Assembly: GCA_963855995.1 (NCBI GenBank)
Contig: OY979716.1
Coordinates: 32,785,594-32,849,593 of the forward strand
Reading direction: 5' to 3'
From: Muricea muricata
Taxonomy: Eukaryota > Cnidaria > Anthozoa > Malacalcyonacea > Plexauridae
DNA: 64,000 nucleotides
Part shown: piece by piece, positions 12,410-24,399 of the stretch
How the letters are laid out: every line of letters begins with the position of its first letter
Position numbering within the stretch: position 1 is the stretch's first letter
Notes under the pieces: model-generated
Database searches by the model: none
Told to the model about the DNA's origin: nothing
What the model saw: only the letters and a program-made list of their open reading frames with translations
Position numbers and translations under genes: made by a program

Positions 12410-13153
12410 GTGTCCTCTGTTTTGTTACTACACTCCCTTGAAACAACGCTAGCACACGTTAGTTATAATAAGTGTGATTTCAATAATTTTGATCGTTACA
12501 TTCGAAATATTACTGAGAAGAATACTAGTGCTTTTTCTGATACATTGGAGTTGCGATCATTTTGCACGCATCATTCACTATACACAGAAGCAGTTGAATT
12601 AGCGGGGAGTATTCAAATTACCCAACCATGCCAATGATACTTAACAGGTAAATTCGTCGAACCAATGCTCCAGCTGCAGCATTGTCAATAATTCCATCAA
12701 TTTTGCTTGGACAACCCCAGGATATTGGAAAAATAATGTAAGAGAATTTTGTGAGAGCTACAATCAAGACATACCAAACATAGCTGGCTTAGAAGCAGAA
12801 TTAATTCTGTGGGAGAGATTGTTGAATGAAAAGAAAGCAAAAGAAGTATCCTGACAGACTAAGTAGTGCCTTAATAAAATTTATTGACAAAGATACAAGT
12901 ATTGGCAACTATTCCAGTTTCATCCTCAAGTTGTGATTGTGAAAGATCTATTTCAACTCTTCGAAACCTAAAAAGCTACTTGAGGAACACAATGAGCCAT
13001 GGTAGACTAAATGGATTAGCACTTATTCAACTTATGGACACTCATGCAGAGATTAAGCTGGATCTCAATGTACTCATTGATTTATTCCAACCTACACGCC
13101 AGAAGAATGAGGATGGCAAATATCTTGGAAGATTAGATACATTGCTTTGGTAA
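12410..13153 (+). pseudogene. Degenerate hAT transposase C-terminal part (ZMYM1-like)
   Basis: The open frame at 12884-13153 matches the hAT dimerisation domain as found in ZMYM1/DUF4371-type transposases (LATIPVSSSSCDCERSIS, then NLKSYLRNTM and GLALIQ). The frame at 12410-12637, and the stop-riddled sequence between, look like the preceding catalytic region. No N-terminal finger or first catalytic Asp block is recognisable, so this copy is non-autonomous and was probably mobilised in trans. Confidence 0.7.
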
Positions 13154-14006
13154 CAAATTCACTACTGTTTCTAGAGTACTTGTGAGTTATGAACTGTCTG
13201 GATTTTTTAATGCTTAAACTGACAGTGAAGAGTACAGCCGCTATCAATTTGCTACACATGCATTTGCTTCCCTTTATTTGCTGACATTTGTTTTCATGGA
13301 CTCTCTGTTGTTATGTGCATCCCTTCCCATTGTTGATCCTTAGCTGTCTACCAGGAAAATATCAGGGTATACATTTTACACCATATGCAGCTAAATACAT
13401 AATCTTTATTTTACTCATGATAAAGTTTAATTATCTTTAATTATAATGGTGTTTATTTTTCATGTGTTTATTATTCATTTTATCATCTCTAAGATTACTT
13501 GTTGTTGCTGTTATTAATGATTTTTAAAAGAAACAGACTGAAATGTCAGGTATAACTTTATGTAGTTCATACTTTTAATCTGTATTTTTGTAACTGCAAT
13601 GAAGTTTACTGACTTAACTCATTTTTTGGCAGGCTGTGGTATTGAGGTGTGGATGTTGCAAAAACCATTAGAGATAAGTCTATACAGTTCATATGCTGGT
13701 AACATTTGTCAACAATCTCCACTGAATAAGGGGCAAGTTTGGAAATTTTTTTATATAAAACAGCTGTACTTATTCAGTTATCTAACACACAAATCCATCG
13801 CATATTTACTCCAACACTACAGTAGTTCAACAGGAATTAATTTTGTACTGATTTATCTTTTTGGTATATAGAGACACATATTAAATATATCATATTTGCA
13901 TGGTCTTGTCTGACAAATGTTGTTACTGGTAATGAAGGTATAGATTTATCTTCAATTAAAGTATTGTTGTTTTAATGAATACTTTTTTGTTTTCAGTGGG
14001 GGTTAG
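13154..14006. other. 3' non-coding part of the 5-bp-duplication hAT
   Basis: AT-rich sequence between the decayed hAT gene and the IS3EU insertion. Short open frames (for example 13599-13871) show no family resemblance. I see no other structure. Confidence 0.4.
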
Positions 14007-14012
14007 GAAATG

Positions 14013-14466
14013 TACGGTGGCCCAGAAGGCTCAACCAAAATAATTAAAAATTACAACATAAGCAAGCATTTAACAACGCAAATACAAACTTCAGAATATA
14101 AAAATCATATATGACATCGCAAGCAAACATTTGACAACGCAGGAAAACAAGTAAAAGACGTCCAAAACGCAAACAAAAAAGCCGCAACGCAAACAAAAAA
14201 CTCACAATGCAAACAAAAATCTCACAACGCATGCAAAAAAAACTCACAACACAAACACTAAAAGTCACAACACAAACAAAAAACTCACAACGCATGCAAA
14301 AAAAAACACAACACAAACACTAAAAGTCAAAACACAAACACAAAAAGTCACAACGAATGCAAAAAAGTCGCAACACACAACGGAAACAGTTTTCATAACA
14401 GAAGTCATATAACACTGCAATTACACTACATATACCTCGCTGTAATTATGGCCGCTGACCAGTTGC
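14013..14466 (+). repeat. Left terminal inverted repeat of IS3EU, with internal minisatellite
   Basis: This is the inverse of 23155-23537. The first 80 bases are unique, then about 20-22-bp units (variants of ctcacaacgcaaacaaaaaa) repeat to about 14370. The innermost part includes an ATG at 14448 and the codons for MAADQL. It is longer than the right repeat, apparently through extra minisatellite units. Confidence 0.85.
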
Positions 14467-14502
14467 TCGAAGTGGGATCGGAAATTAAGGAATTTTTACT
14501 GC

Positions 14503-16742
14503 TAGTCTAGGACCTGTATAGGAGTTTGTATACATTTCATTTGCCACAAGTAATCTCAACTGTTTTAGGGTAAAATGACCATGCCGGTCAACATGGCATA
14601 TGTGCCAAAACCCGAATCCAGGGCGAAAGTCCTCAAAATAGCCCCGCCTTGAAACGACAGTGTCGACATAGCTCTAGCCTCAGACAAATGCAAGCAACTG
14701 CTTTTCTGGAGTGCCTACAATGTTTAGGAGGGTTGTTTATAGGGGTGGTTATTAGAAGTAAAACATTGCCTAACTATAATATATTCCAAGAAAATCACCA
14801 CTCAACATGCCAAGTCAGCAGCTAATTATGCATAAAATCACTAAAATTGCTGGCAGAAATTAAATTTTCATATTTCCTAAAAAATTATTATAAGATCAAA
14901 AACCATGTTCAATTGAATCAAATTCTTACAGATTTCAAAAGGATTGACATTATTTTGTTGATATACAAGACATTGTATTTCACTTACCCCCTGCAAAAAC
15001 ACGATTTCAGCCATATTTTCCGTCTTGTTCGCTTTTTTATCGCCGAGTAGCCGAAGTCTCATACAATTCTTGTACTTTCCCATAATCACAGATCACTAAA
15101 GAACAACTCATCCCATTTTCGACTTGTTCTGAGACTGTGCTGTCTACTTTATCCTCGATTTTGCATGCTCGACAATTTGCCAAGATTGCCGCCATTACGA
15201 AGTCTTGCCGCTTTTGTGTCCGATAAATGTGACTTCTTCGTTTTCATGTGTTATTCATACTATGTAATCCAACAGTACTTTATACTATTGAATTTCTAAA
15301 GGTGATTTTGTAAACTTCTATCAATTTTCAATATAAAAATCCACCCACATAAAATCGAGTGTCTTCAACCTTCAAAATAATTTGAAAGTCACGTGCAATC
15401 GTCACGAAAATTCCTCGTGGGCGATCATACCAGGGGAGTGAATATTTTCACGAATACGTTTGCTTGTTTCCACAGCAAGCCAAGTAAACATTTCATATTA
15501 TTCTATGTTCATGTTTATTTGCGTATTGTTTTGTTTTTAAGTTTCAACGAAAATCAGACAGACTTAAGCATTTCCCCATTTTTACTTAAAGGGCGATTTT
15601 TATTATGCCAAAGTATGAAATAACTAAGCATCTAAGCCACTAAAAGCCCACTAAGATTTTAAAATTGAAACGTACGTATCTGCACTGGCATAGCCCTCAA
15701 AATAAACATGGGAGAAATGCATAACTGTCAGATTTTCTTGTAGTTAAAGCTTAAAAACAAAATAATACGCAAATATAAACATGCAAACGCATTCGTGAAA
15801 ATATTCACTCCCCCCGGTATGGTCGCCCACGAGGAATTTTCGTGACGATTGCGCGAGACTTTCAAATTATTTTGAAGCTCGAAGAGACTCGATTTTATGT
15901 GGGTGGATTTTTATATTGAAATTTGATAAAATTTAACAAAATGACCTTCAGAAATTCAATAGTATAAAGTACTGTTGGATTACATAGTATAAATACACAC
16001 AAAGACGAAGAAGCCACATTTATCGGACAGAAAAGCGGCAAGACTTCGTAATGGCGGCAATTTTGGCTAATTGTCGAGGAGAAAAAATCGGAGATAAAGT
16101 AGATGGCACAGTCTCAGAACAAGTCAAAACTGGGCTGAATTGTTCTTTAGTCATCTGTAATTACGGAAAAGTACAAGAATTGTATGAGACTTCGGCTGGT
16201 CGGCGATAAAAAAGCAAACAAAACGGAAAATATGGCTGAAATCGTGTTTTTGCGGGGGGTAAGTGAAATACAGTGTCTTGTATATCAACAAAATAATGTC
16301 AATCCTTTTGAAATCTGCAAGAATTGGATACAATTGAACATGGTTTTTCATGTTATAATTTTTTTTAGGAAATATGAAAATTTAATTTCTGCCAGCGATT
16401 TTAGGGATTTTATGCATAATTAGCTGCTGACCTAGCATGTTGAGTGGTGATTTTCTTGGAAAATATTATAGTTAGGCAATGTTTTGCTTCCAATAACCAC
16501 CCCTATAAGCAACTCTTCTAAACACTATAGGCACTTCAGAATTGCTGTTGCTTGCATTGGTCTGAGGTTAGAGCTATGTCGACACTGCCGTTTCAAGGCG
16601 GGGTCATTTTGAGGACTTTCGCCCCGGATTCAGGTTTTGGCACATATGCCATGTTGACCAGCATGGTCATTTTACCCGAAAACAGTTGAGATTACTTGTG
16701 GCAAATGAAATGCATACAAACTCCTATACAGGTCCTAGACTA
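14503..16742. mobile_element. Giant palindromic non-autonomous element, about 1.1-kb arms
   Basis: The left end tagtctaggacctgtatagg (14503) is mirrored by cctatacaggtcctagacta ending at 16742. The arms remain complementary almost to the centre near 15620 (for example 15405-15450 against 15800-15850). TGC flanks both sides (14500-14502 and 16743-16745). A TGC duplication, rather than TA, keeps the interrupted HECT exon in the frame of its zinc ribbon. No transposase is seen; the mirrored frames at 14847-15050 and 16351-16151 are just the same arm read twice. A 3-bp duplication would suit PIF/Harbinger or CACTA, but the superfamily is not assigned. Confidence 0.8.
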
Positions 16743-18070
16743 TGCATAAACAAGAAAATTTCGATTGTTGTAAGTAAGCAAAGAAGCATTGTTTTCTTTT
16801 CTCACGCTTTTTTTTTCCAGTCGTCGGCGAAATGTTTTGTTGTAAATGTGGCGTACAGACGCCAGATCACTCCAATTACTGCTGAAAATGTGGAGCAGCA
16901 GTTGAAAGCGAGGCGGCAGGAGAAGTAAAAACAAACACGACGAAAACCTTGTCTTTTGATACTTTCAAAAAGAGGAAAGAGGAAGAAAGATCAGGTAGAT
17001 TCCAAAGCAAAAAATCCAAGTCTGGACATAGTTCGACACCAATTACGAAGGGAAAAGAAAACCAGGAAGTAAGCATAAATGTTAGATTCATGAAATTCGA
17101 AGACGATAAGTTAAAAAAATGTAGAGGGAGAGCACTTCCCGTCAAAGTAGCCATAGATGCTAACCGAAAAACAATTTTAGAAAAAAGCATGCGTAAACAC
17201 GCAAACCACTTTAGAGACGTCCATAGCAACCTTGATTACATTCTTCTCTATCCCGACAGCAGCGAGATAGTTCATTTACCAGGAACTACAGAAGAATTTG
17301 TTCTTAATAAATACAAGGAAGACGTTGGTAGGAACTATAACAGGATAACTTTCTTTATTGCCACCAAGACTGATCATGAGCTCAACAGATTGTCAGAGCT
17401 TGGAGCTATACTTGAGGAGGAGGATTCAGATAGGGAAAATGAGCAGGAACCGAATCATTGTCAAACAAAATGGAAACAAACAACTTTGGAAGAAATCAAT
17501 GAGCGTGATGCAAGGACAAATAGCAATTCAAATTCCAGTGTCATTGTTGTTTCATCATCTGGCAGCAGCACCAATTTGTCTGTTAATGAAAGGGAACCAT
17601 CATCATCTGAGCATAGCATTCAGTGCCCAACATGCTTTGAACAGTTTTCTGTTCATTCAATTGCAGAACATGCTGATGCTTGCATTGATGTCTGGATTGG
17701 TGACACAGACAGTGATCTTCCTAACCCAGGGCTTGATGTTCATGAAGAAGTTACTAGTACAGCATCTTTGATGTCTGTGGCACAGAAACTGGCAGATGAT
17801 CATATTAAAAAGGAAAATCAGAAAAGATTAAATGTGCGAAGAAAGCATTTATGGGTTGATTTCAAGCAAGCTCATACAAAATTCAAATTGGATCCAAGCA
17901 CGCCTATTAGGGTTGTGTTTTTTAGGAGAGCCGGCGGTGGATGATGGTGGGCCGAAACGGGAATTTTTCACAGGTATATTGTAAAACTTTCTATCAATTA
18001 TCCTTCCAGAATGGAAGAATTTTGTATTACTTGTACCCCGGGTAGAAAAAACTCTAGGGTGAATACTGTA

Positions 18071-18734
18071 CAGTACCGCTCGCGTAATCTTAACATTACG
18101 ATACGCGTATGATACACGTATCAAACCAATACGCGTATCTAATATATACGCGTATCATACTAATAGGAATTACGCGTATGTATACATCAAAGACCACGTG
18201 TATGCTGTCATATTTACGAACATGCCGTTCGAACAACTGACACAAATTGTAATGAGTATCATATATGAAACGCATAACAAATCCGAGGATAGGCACACTG
18301 TATATTCGTATTTATTTATGAGGTTTGGGCAAAGTTGTTTACATTGCTACACTTTTTACATATTTTGGTAAGATGTTTTCTCACTGAGGAGCTTTTTGGA
18401 TGCAGTTCTAATAGTATTACGCCATTTGTGTAACGCAATAAAACATCGTGGTGTTTAAAAGGCAATGTTATACGGCAGCAGTATAATCTCTACATTGCAT
18501 GTATCGAAGCAACGAAATTATGCAGAGTTTGAAGAATACAGTCACCCGGGTATACTAACAAGCACCTGGACGGAGTTTACAAAGTGTCTACCAAGCGTAA
18601 TCTATATAAAACGTAATTTATAAGAATATTCGAAAGATACGTTGTGCATATGATACGCGTATAATCCATATACGCGTATAAGCCATATACGCGTTTGATA
18701 CGTGTATGGTACGCAAAAAATGCGAGCGGTACTG
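18071..18734. mobile_element. Tc1/mariner-type MITE in a HECT gene intron
   Basis: The inverted ends are cagtaccgctcgc (18071) and gcgagcggtactg (ending 18734), with TA on both sides. Near each end the word atACGCGTAT and variants are repeated in both orientations (18105-18185 and 18650-18710), giving extensive internal hairpins. No open frame. Confidence 0.75.
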
Positions 18735-20413
18735 TAAGTCACTGCATAATAAAAATTGTACTACCGACAATGTAACAATCGATTTTAGCAGAAATTAGGA
18801 TTGCAATGGCTGGCACCTTCTTACTAAATTTCAAACTCTTGTTTAAAAATTATTGCTTGCCCAAGTCAGCAATTGAAAAAATTGTCCCTGGGTGGCTCTG
18901 ATTGTTTCATGTTCATTCATAGTTATTCCTTTTTTCTTAGAGATATTAGAATACATAGAGACAAAACTACTCTGCAATGGAAAGCCAAGTAGTTCAATTA
19001 TCGCTCTTCAGAATGAAGAATTCAGACTGGCAGGAGAACTAATGGTGATGTCCACTCTTCAAAATGGACCAGCTCCAGCTCTTTTAAATCAAGCTGTGTT
19101 CAATTTCATATCCAACCAAAAGTTAGCAATTGAAGACATACCAGAGCCAGGGTACAAGACAGTTGCATTGCAGGTGTGCAAAACAAAGAAATTATGTATC
19201 TTGAATTATTTTTATCTCATAAGTTAATAATTATGCACTCTTCAGTCAGGTTGACTATTGACATGTACAGGCGAAAATCTCAAACTTACTAGTGCATATT
19301 TTTATGTTACATTAACTATACTTGTCTGCTATAGATCATGGCAGCAAAATCTGATGACGAACTACATGCTGTTCTTGTTTTGGATAATGTTCTTACTGTT
19401 TTGGAAGAAATTGGTTACACTGGTGTACCTCATCGTGAGAATTTAAAAACGACAATGGGGATCGTCCAGTAAGTAAATGTAGCCTGACCTAAATCTTTGG
19501 AAATGTAAAGCAACTTTAATTAAAAATAACCTTCTTAAAGAATCCAGTCATTGTTTTGACCGGGTTAGAGTGAAGTTAGAGCATACATGCATGTAGTTTA
19601 TCAACATATATGGCGTTTCCCGTTACTACAACTAATTGGCAGTACATACAGCGCATTTGCTGAAAATGACTAAGCTAATATTATGTTTTAAGTTTCTTAA
19701 CTTTGTTTCCAAGGTCTATTTGTGTCAAAAGTCAACTTGGTGTTTCAATGCCACAACTGATGCAACTTCAGAACGGGGTTACCAGTTGTGGGGTATTAGA
19801 CGCAATTAGAAGGTGTCCCAATCTTTGGGCATCGGCTTTTGTTTCTGGAATCTGCTAGCCACAATCACCAGATGAATTTCTTGATGAGTTAGAAGTGAAA
19901 TACAGCCAATCACTGTTGTTAAAAGAAAAGGAGGTTGATGTCTTCAAGTATTTTTGTGAATTTGTTCAATCACTTGACTCATCTGATGCTGCAGAAGGTT
20001 TGTGTATCTGTGGTTTATTTGAATATTGTTTTACATTTTTCATCAAGCTCAATCATAGTCTCAGTACTTCTCTAATTTTTGATCTTGGAAATTCACTAAA
20101 TTCTAATAATTGTTTTTCCCTTTTGTCTAGTTGTGCACTATATGTGTAAATGTTTTTTTCACTTTTTCTAGGGATAACTTTGTCCCACTTACTTAAATGG
20201 ATGTCCGGTTGCAAGACCACACCAGTTCTTGGTTTCTCAAAAAGAAAGTCTTTGATGTTCGTTCATGGGTGCAGTCAAGGCTGCCGCTGCCGTCCCACGA
20301 CATCAACATGTGACCTGTCCATTAAATTACCAGTACACATTACTGACGAGGATGACATGAAATATATGATGAATTCTGCACTCAAGGACTCGTGTGGCTT
20401 TGGTTTTTTGTAG

Positions 20414-21434
20414 TTATGCAATACTGCTTGTGGTATGTTGACTGCCGCCTTGTTCACATTCCGAATCAAATGGTGCAGTATCACGTTTGCATAATTGTAG
20501 TTGGTTTGTTATAATTCAAAATAAGGCTCTGATTATATTGCAAATTTAACACTGTTTGCCTCCAATTGGAAAAACTCAAAAACAACTTAGTATGAAGCAT
20601 TATAAGCCAAGGTAGTGGCTTGGAATGTCAGGGCTTTATCCAAGCATCAATGTCACTGTAGTAAACAGGGGTCAAAACGCAGTCTTTGATTGCGTTTTTT
20701 AAACTGAACCGTTCTCCCAATCAGAAGAAAAAATAACAAAACAAAACTTTTTTGAATCTCCTAGATAACGATTGTTTGGGCTTGTTTTTTTTTCCAAAAT
20801 AAAACTTGTGTTATATATTTTGTGTTTTGTGCCCATAAAAAACGAAGAAAATATGCCTAAAAGCGTACAGTACATCGCGATCGCAATCGTGATCAATGAA
20901 AACCTTATTGGTATTGCACAATGTTCACACAAGACTACATCATTCAGAAACCATGCAGATCACTCTGATCATCTCTTGTTATGTTTTTTTGATTTAACTC
21001 AAAGTTTCTGTTTCGTGATATTGACTCCCCATCATTGGGCAAAATGAGTTTCACCCAAAGCTTATACCCAACCCCTACGGCTACATCTGTGCATCACTAA
21101 AACTGAATCTTCTTTTAGAAAAATGGGGGTCGGCAAAAGTGCTTGGATAAAGCTCTTAAAGTGGAAGGAGGTTCACAGTATTTAGGTCAAATAACTGTCC
21201 TATGATTAATTATTAATATGAATAAGATGTTTGTTGTATCTCTCTATTACATTAAAGTTCTTATTGTTTCACATTGATTTCAAATACCAGTATTTATGTA
21301 ACCTGACCTTTTAAAGATCTGTCAAAAATTGTAGACATTCGCTTTACAGATTGAATTAAGAGCATTGAATCACTTGAAAATTTCACGAATAACGTAACAA
21401 AATTTGATATTGCATATACAGTATCCAGACATTG
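20414..21434. other. Spacer between the two convergent IS3EU genes
   Basis: Non-coding, AT-rich. It should hold the 3' untranslated regions of both genes. No further element or gene is recognisable. Confidence 0.4.
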
Positions 21435-23173
21435 TTAGGAAGGATTTCCAATTGCAATTAAATACTCAGAGAGGTCATGTGCTTCAAAATAATTATTTGG
21501 ATAAGGTAATTCTTCACTGCCAATAACATAATGAAAATATTCTTGGTATATATTCATCTCATCATCAATGTTTTGAATTTCTGCATGGACTTGCATGGCA
21601 TCAGCTTGTTCTTGGGTAACTTGGATTTTGTAGTCCACAGCACCTGATCGATGTAGAAGGTAGAACAATACATCTGGTACGCCGGGAACTGCACCACATT
21701 TCAAACGTCGTATGCGGTGTGTATTCCAGTGCTTTCTGACTTGATCAAGATCAGCCTGTAGAATAGACTGGAAACAAAACCAAAGACATTCAAGGTGAAA
21801 CTCTGAACCAATGTCAAGTACCTCTGTTGCTGCCATTTCTTTGAAAAAATCAATCCACCATGAAAATCTTTCTCTTCTGTAATAAGACCACCATGCTTCT
21901 ATGCGTTGGTTACTTGGAGATGTCCCATATATGTGAGATCTTGATCCAGCAAACTGATCGTTGCCATGCTGACGGAAATATGCTTGAATTGCCGCCATTG
22001 TACCATTTTCTGTTCCACAATCTGTTCGAACAATCATAGGGCAACCAAAATTTTCTTTCACACATTCTAGGTAATATTTTGCTGGTATTTCTGGCCTGTT
22101 GTTGGACCTTGTGAGCTCTAACCACAGTATCTTTCTACTGTATCCGTCAATAGCTCCGTGTATTGGGAAGCCGTATGGCTTGAGCTTATCGTAGCCTAAA
22201 TAAATTTGATGGCATTTCTAAAATTCATTCATTTCGTGAAACAATATTCATCAAGTGCAATTACTCCACTCCATGCACCCTTTTATGGACAAGCTTCCAT
22301 GGCTCTAATGCAGCTGCACATCTTCTAAACCATCATATTTAGTGTCAATTCACTTTGGTGGTTAAAAAGTGATTGATTGTGTTCTTAAAACGCTAGACCC
22401 TTTGCACAAATGTCACTAGCAAATTCTGACAAAATGCTGAAATATTGACTTTAGGAGAATTTTTGCTATATTTGCTGGTTTTTTAAACCATACAGTTAGT
22501 TAATGCTTACAGTATACATATGTATTGTTGCTGGAAAGCATCAGGGGCAGTACATTAAGTATTTACTGGCTGGGAAGGTCCGTACTGGAAAAATATTTTG
22601 TTGACAAAACAGCTGACAAACATAATATATATTTGGCCACAGAGTAGAAACATATAGTCCCTACTCTTTGATTTGGCTGACAAACAGCTACAACTACACA
22701 CACGCGCGCACGCACACAGACACACACACATATGCCACACACTAACCATCAGCGTGCCAGCAAAAATTAGGACTAAAGCTGGTATATTGTCGTCTTCTAA
22801 GCCTTCTGCTTCTTCGTTGCAATGTTCCTTCTGGGTCTAGTTCTTTTAAAATTCTCGCCACATCTCTTCTTGCAACATGAACTTTATGGCATAGTCTGAG
22901 CGAGTGCCAAACTGCTCTGTAGCCTCTAAGTTGGCCTGGTCCAGATATTTCGCTTTGTATTAACTCGCGCAGTCTATTTTCATCAATATCCACGCCCCTT
23001 CGTTTTAATCCGTAACCTTGAAGTCTTCTTTTCAAAGTGCTAAGGCTCATAAATATGCCATGCTGACTTCTCAATATATCTGCAATCACCTTGTTTTCAT
23101 AACCACGCTGAAAATACTGCTCTATTAATTCTTTCTCGTTCGCCATTTTTTCACGCAACTGGTCAGCGGCCAT
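21435..23173 (-). CDS. IS3EU transposase (integrase-like DDE), two exons, apparently intact
   Basis: Exon 1 is 23173-22747 (donor gttagt) and exon 2 is 22195-21435 (acceptor tttag). Together they give 395 residues without a stop. The N-terminal half is a helix-turn-helix-like region (DILRSQHGIFMSLSTLKRRL) and a second helical block ending WHADGYDKL, whose D is the likely first catalytic residue. RTDCGTENG holds the second D and SPSNQRIEAWW the E, giving a DDE triad in an RNase H-like integrase fold. The protein is predicted to cut and rejoin the element's ends. The ATG (23171-23173) lies in the right terminal repeat, mirroring that of the HECT gene. Copies are common in cnidarians and fishes as integrase-core proteins. 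The intron holds a GT/CA-rich tract. Confidence 0.85.
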
Positions 23174-23537
23174 AATTACAGCGACGTATACGCAGTGTAA
23201 TTGCAGTGTTATATGACTTCTGTTGTGAAAACTGTTTCCGTTGTGTGTTGCGACTTTTTTGCATGCGTTGTGAGTTTTTGTGTTTGTGTTGTGAGTTTTT
23301 TTTTTGCATGCGTTGTGAGATTTTTGTTTGCGTTGAGTTTTTTGTTTGCATTGCGGCTTTTTTGTTTGCGTTTTGGACGTCTTTTACTTGTGTTGTGAAG
23401 TGTTTTCCTGCGTTGTCAAATGTTTGCTTGTGATGTCATATATGATTTTTATATTCTGAAGTTTGTATTTGCATTGTTAAATGCTTGCTTATGTTGCAAT
23501 TTTTAATTATTTTGGTTGAGCCTTCTGGGCCACCGTA
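23155..23537 (-). repeat. Right terminal inverted repeat of IS3EU
   Basis: Inverse of 14013-14466 with fewer minisatellite units (gttgtgagttttttgtttgc type). It contains the transposase start codon, so the promoter presumably lies within the repeat. Cys/Phe-rich open frames on either strand here are translations of the minisatellite, not genes. Confidence 0.85.
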
Positions 23538-23618
23538 GAAATGTCCTCCAGGGGGGGACCCTAATGTTACAATAAAAAAATTGGAAACTACTGAGGAAAA
23601 ATTCTAGATCCGCCCCTG

Positions 23619-24160
23619 TTTCTAACATACATTACTAAGTTCCACCCAACAATTAAATTTGATTGTACATGCTCACATAAAACTGTTAATTTTTTGGATA
23701 CAACAATCTACATTAACTCAAACAACAAACTTGAATCTGACTTATATATCAACCTACAGACAGAACACTACTATTGCACAATAACTCTTTCCATCCCCAA
23801 TCATGCAAAAACTCAATAATTTACAGCCAGGCATTAAGATACAGACACATAACAAGTGATAACAGTAAACTTCATGAAAGACTTAACCACCTACTTGTGG
23901 CACTCATTCATCGGGGATATAAATATGATACTATAGTAACAGCTTTTAACAAGGCATTGGAATACAACACACAAGACGTGCATGCAAACAACCCACAAAA
24001 CAAACAACAGACCTATCTTCCCCATAACATACAACAACAACACCAAATACATTGCACACATACTAAGAAAACACTGGACTCTAATTCAAAATGACCCTAA
24101 ACTACAGATCCTCTGGCCAGAACCACCTATTGTAGCATACAAAAAGAACTAAACTCTTAA
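23619..24160 (+). pseudogene. Penelope-like reverse transcriptase, C-terminal segment
   Basis: This resumes the reading frame broken at 11968 with LTYITKFHPTIKFD, then NFLDTTIYI and, after a frameshift near 23800, SQALRYRHI. These are typical of the thumb and connector region of Penelope-like enzymes. A last piece ends near 24150 (LWPEPPIVAYKKN). No GIY-YIG endonuclease signature is seen afterwards; either it is absent, as in some Penelope lineages, or too decayed to recognise. Confidence 0.8.
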
Positions 24161-24399
24161 ACACACAATAGTATCAACAAAACTTAGGACAGATAACTCT
24201 ACTTAACATGACCTTCTTGTTCCTCATACATTAACAGACCAATCTATTAAGACAAACCTAAACAAGCAAACACCAATCACATCAATTATGAGAATAACAT
24301 CCAGCCAGCCACCCAACCACCCACAAGAAGAACAGACTTCCTTCTACAACTTCCCCCCTCCCGAGGACATGGACAATTCAGTTCAGCACCCCTAAGACC

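Larger units (their letters stand above)
14448..20413 (+). pseudogene. HECT-type E3 ubiquitin ligase gene carried by the IS3EU element
   Basis: The start codon lies in the left repeat. Exons are 14448-14502 (continuing 16746 to about 16773 after the palindromic element), 16821-17973, 18941-19173, 19335-19468, 19714-19997 and 20172-20413. All have GT-AG borders. Exon 2 begins with a zinc-ribbon-like FCCKCG and its partner cysteines, then a basic and Ser-rich region with a CPTCFEQF finger (about 17625). It ends with the HECT N-lobe word EPAVDDGGPKREFF. Exon 3 carries the rest of the N-lobe (FRLAGELMVMS). The last exon is the C-lobe with PTTSTCDLSIKLP, whose Cys (codon 20309-20311) aligns with the ubiquitin thioester cysteine. 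Breaks: TGA at 16883, a 1-nt shift near 17920, and TAG at 19856. HECT enzymes transfer ubiquitin to target proteins; its use to the transposon is unknown. Confidence 0.8.
14013..23537. mobile_element. IS3EU-type DNA transposon, 9.5 kb, with two convergent genes
   Basis: The termini are tacggtggcccagaaggctc (14013) and its inverse ending gggccaccgta at 23537. GAAATG flanks both sides (14007-14012 and 23538-23543). The TAC/GTA ends and 6-bp duplication agree with what I know of the IS3EU superfamily, as does the integrase-like DDE transposase. Long inverted repeats (about 454 bp left, 383 bp right) are filled with roughly 20-bp units of the form aactcacaacgcaaacaaaa. A HECT-type gene runs rightward from the left repeat and the transposase leftward from the right repeat. 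Two further elements are nested inside (14503-16742 and 18071-18734). Confidence 0.85.
11969..23618. mobile_element. hAT-like transposon with 5-bp TTTCT duplication, containing an IS3EU element
   Basis: The inverted ends are caggggcggatctag (11969) and ctagatccgcccctg (ending 23618). TTTCT flanks both sides (11964-11968 and 23619-23623). Taking away the element plus one TTTCT leaves the Penelope frame open. CAGGGGCGGATC is a classic hAT-type terminus, and a 5-bp duplication is reported for a hAT subgroup sometimes called hAT5. Its own sequence is 11969-14006 plus 23544-23618, about 2.1 kb; the rest is the nested IS3EU element. The ends carry repeated GGAAACTACTG words, presumably transposase-binding sites. 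Confidence 0.85.

Noticed and set aside
14044-14370. Array of short regularly spaced repeats resembling a CRISPR array or a Cys/Phe-rich gene
   Set aside because: Units vary, there are no unique spacers, and the array is the minisatellite of the IS3EU terminal repeat, mirrored at 23200-23440. The open frames there are translations of the repeat.
17358-17771. Plus-strand 137-residue open frame
   Set aside because: Alternate frame of HECT exon 2; the longer frame has the recognisable fingers and lobe.
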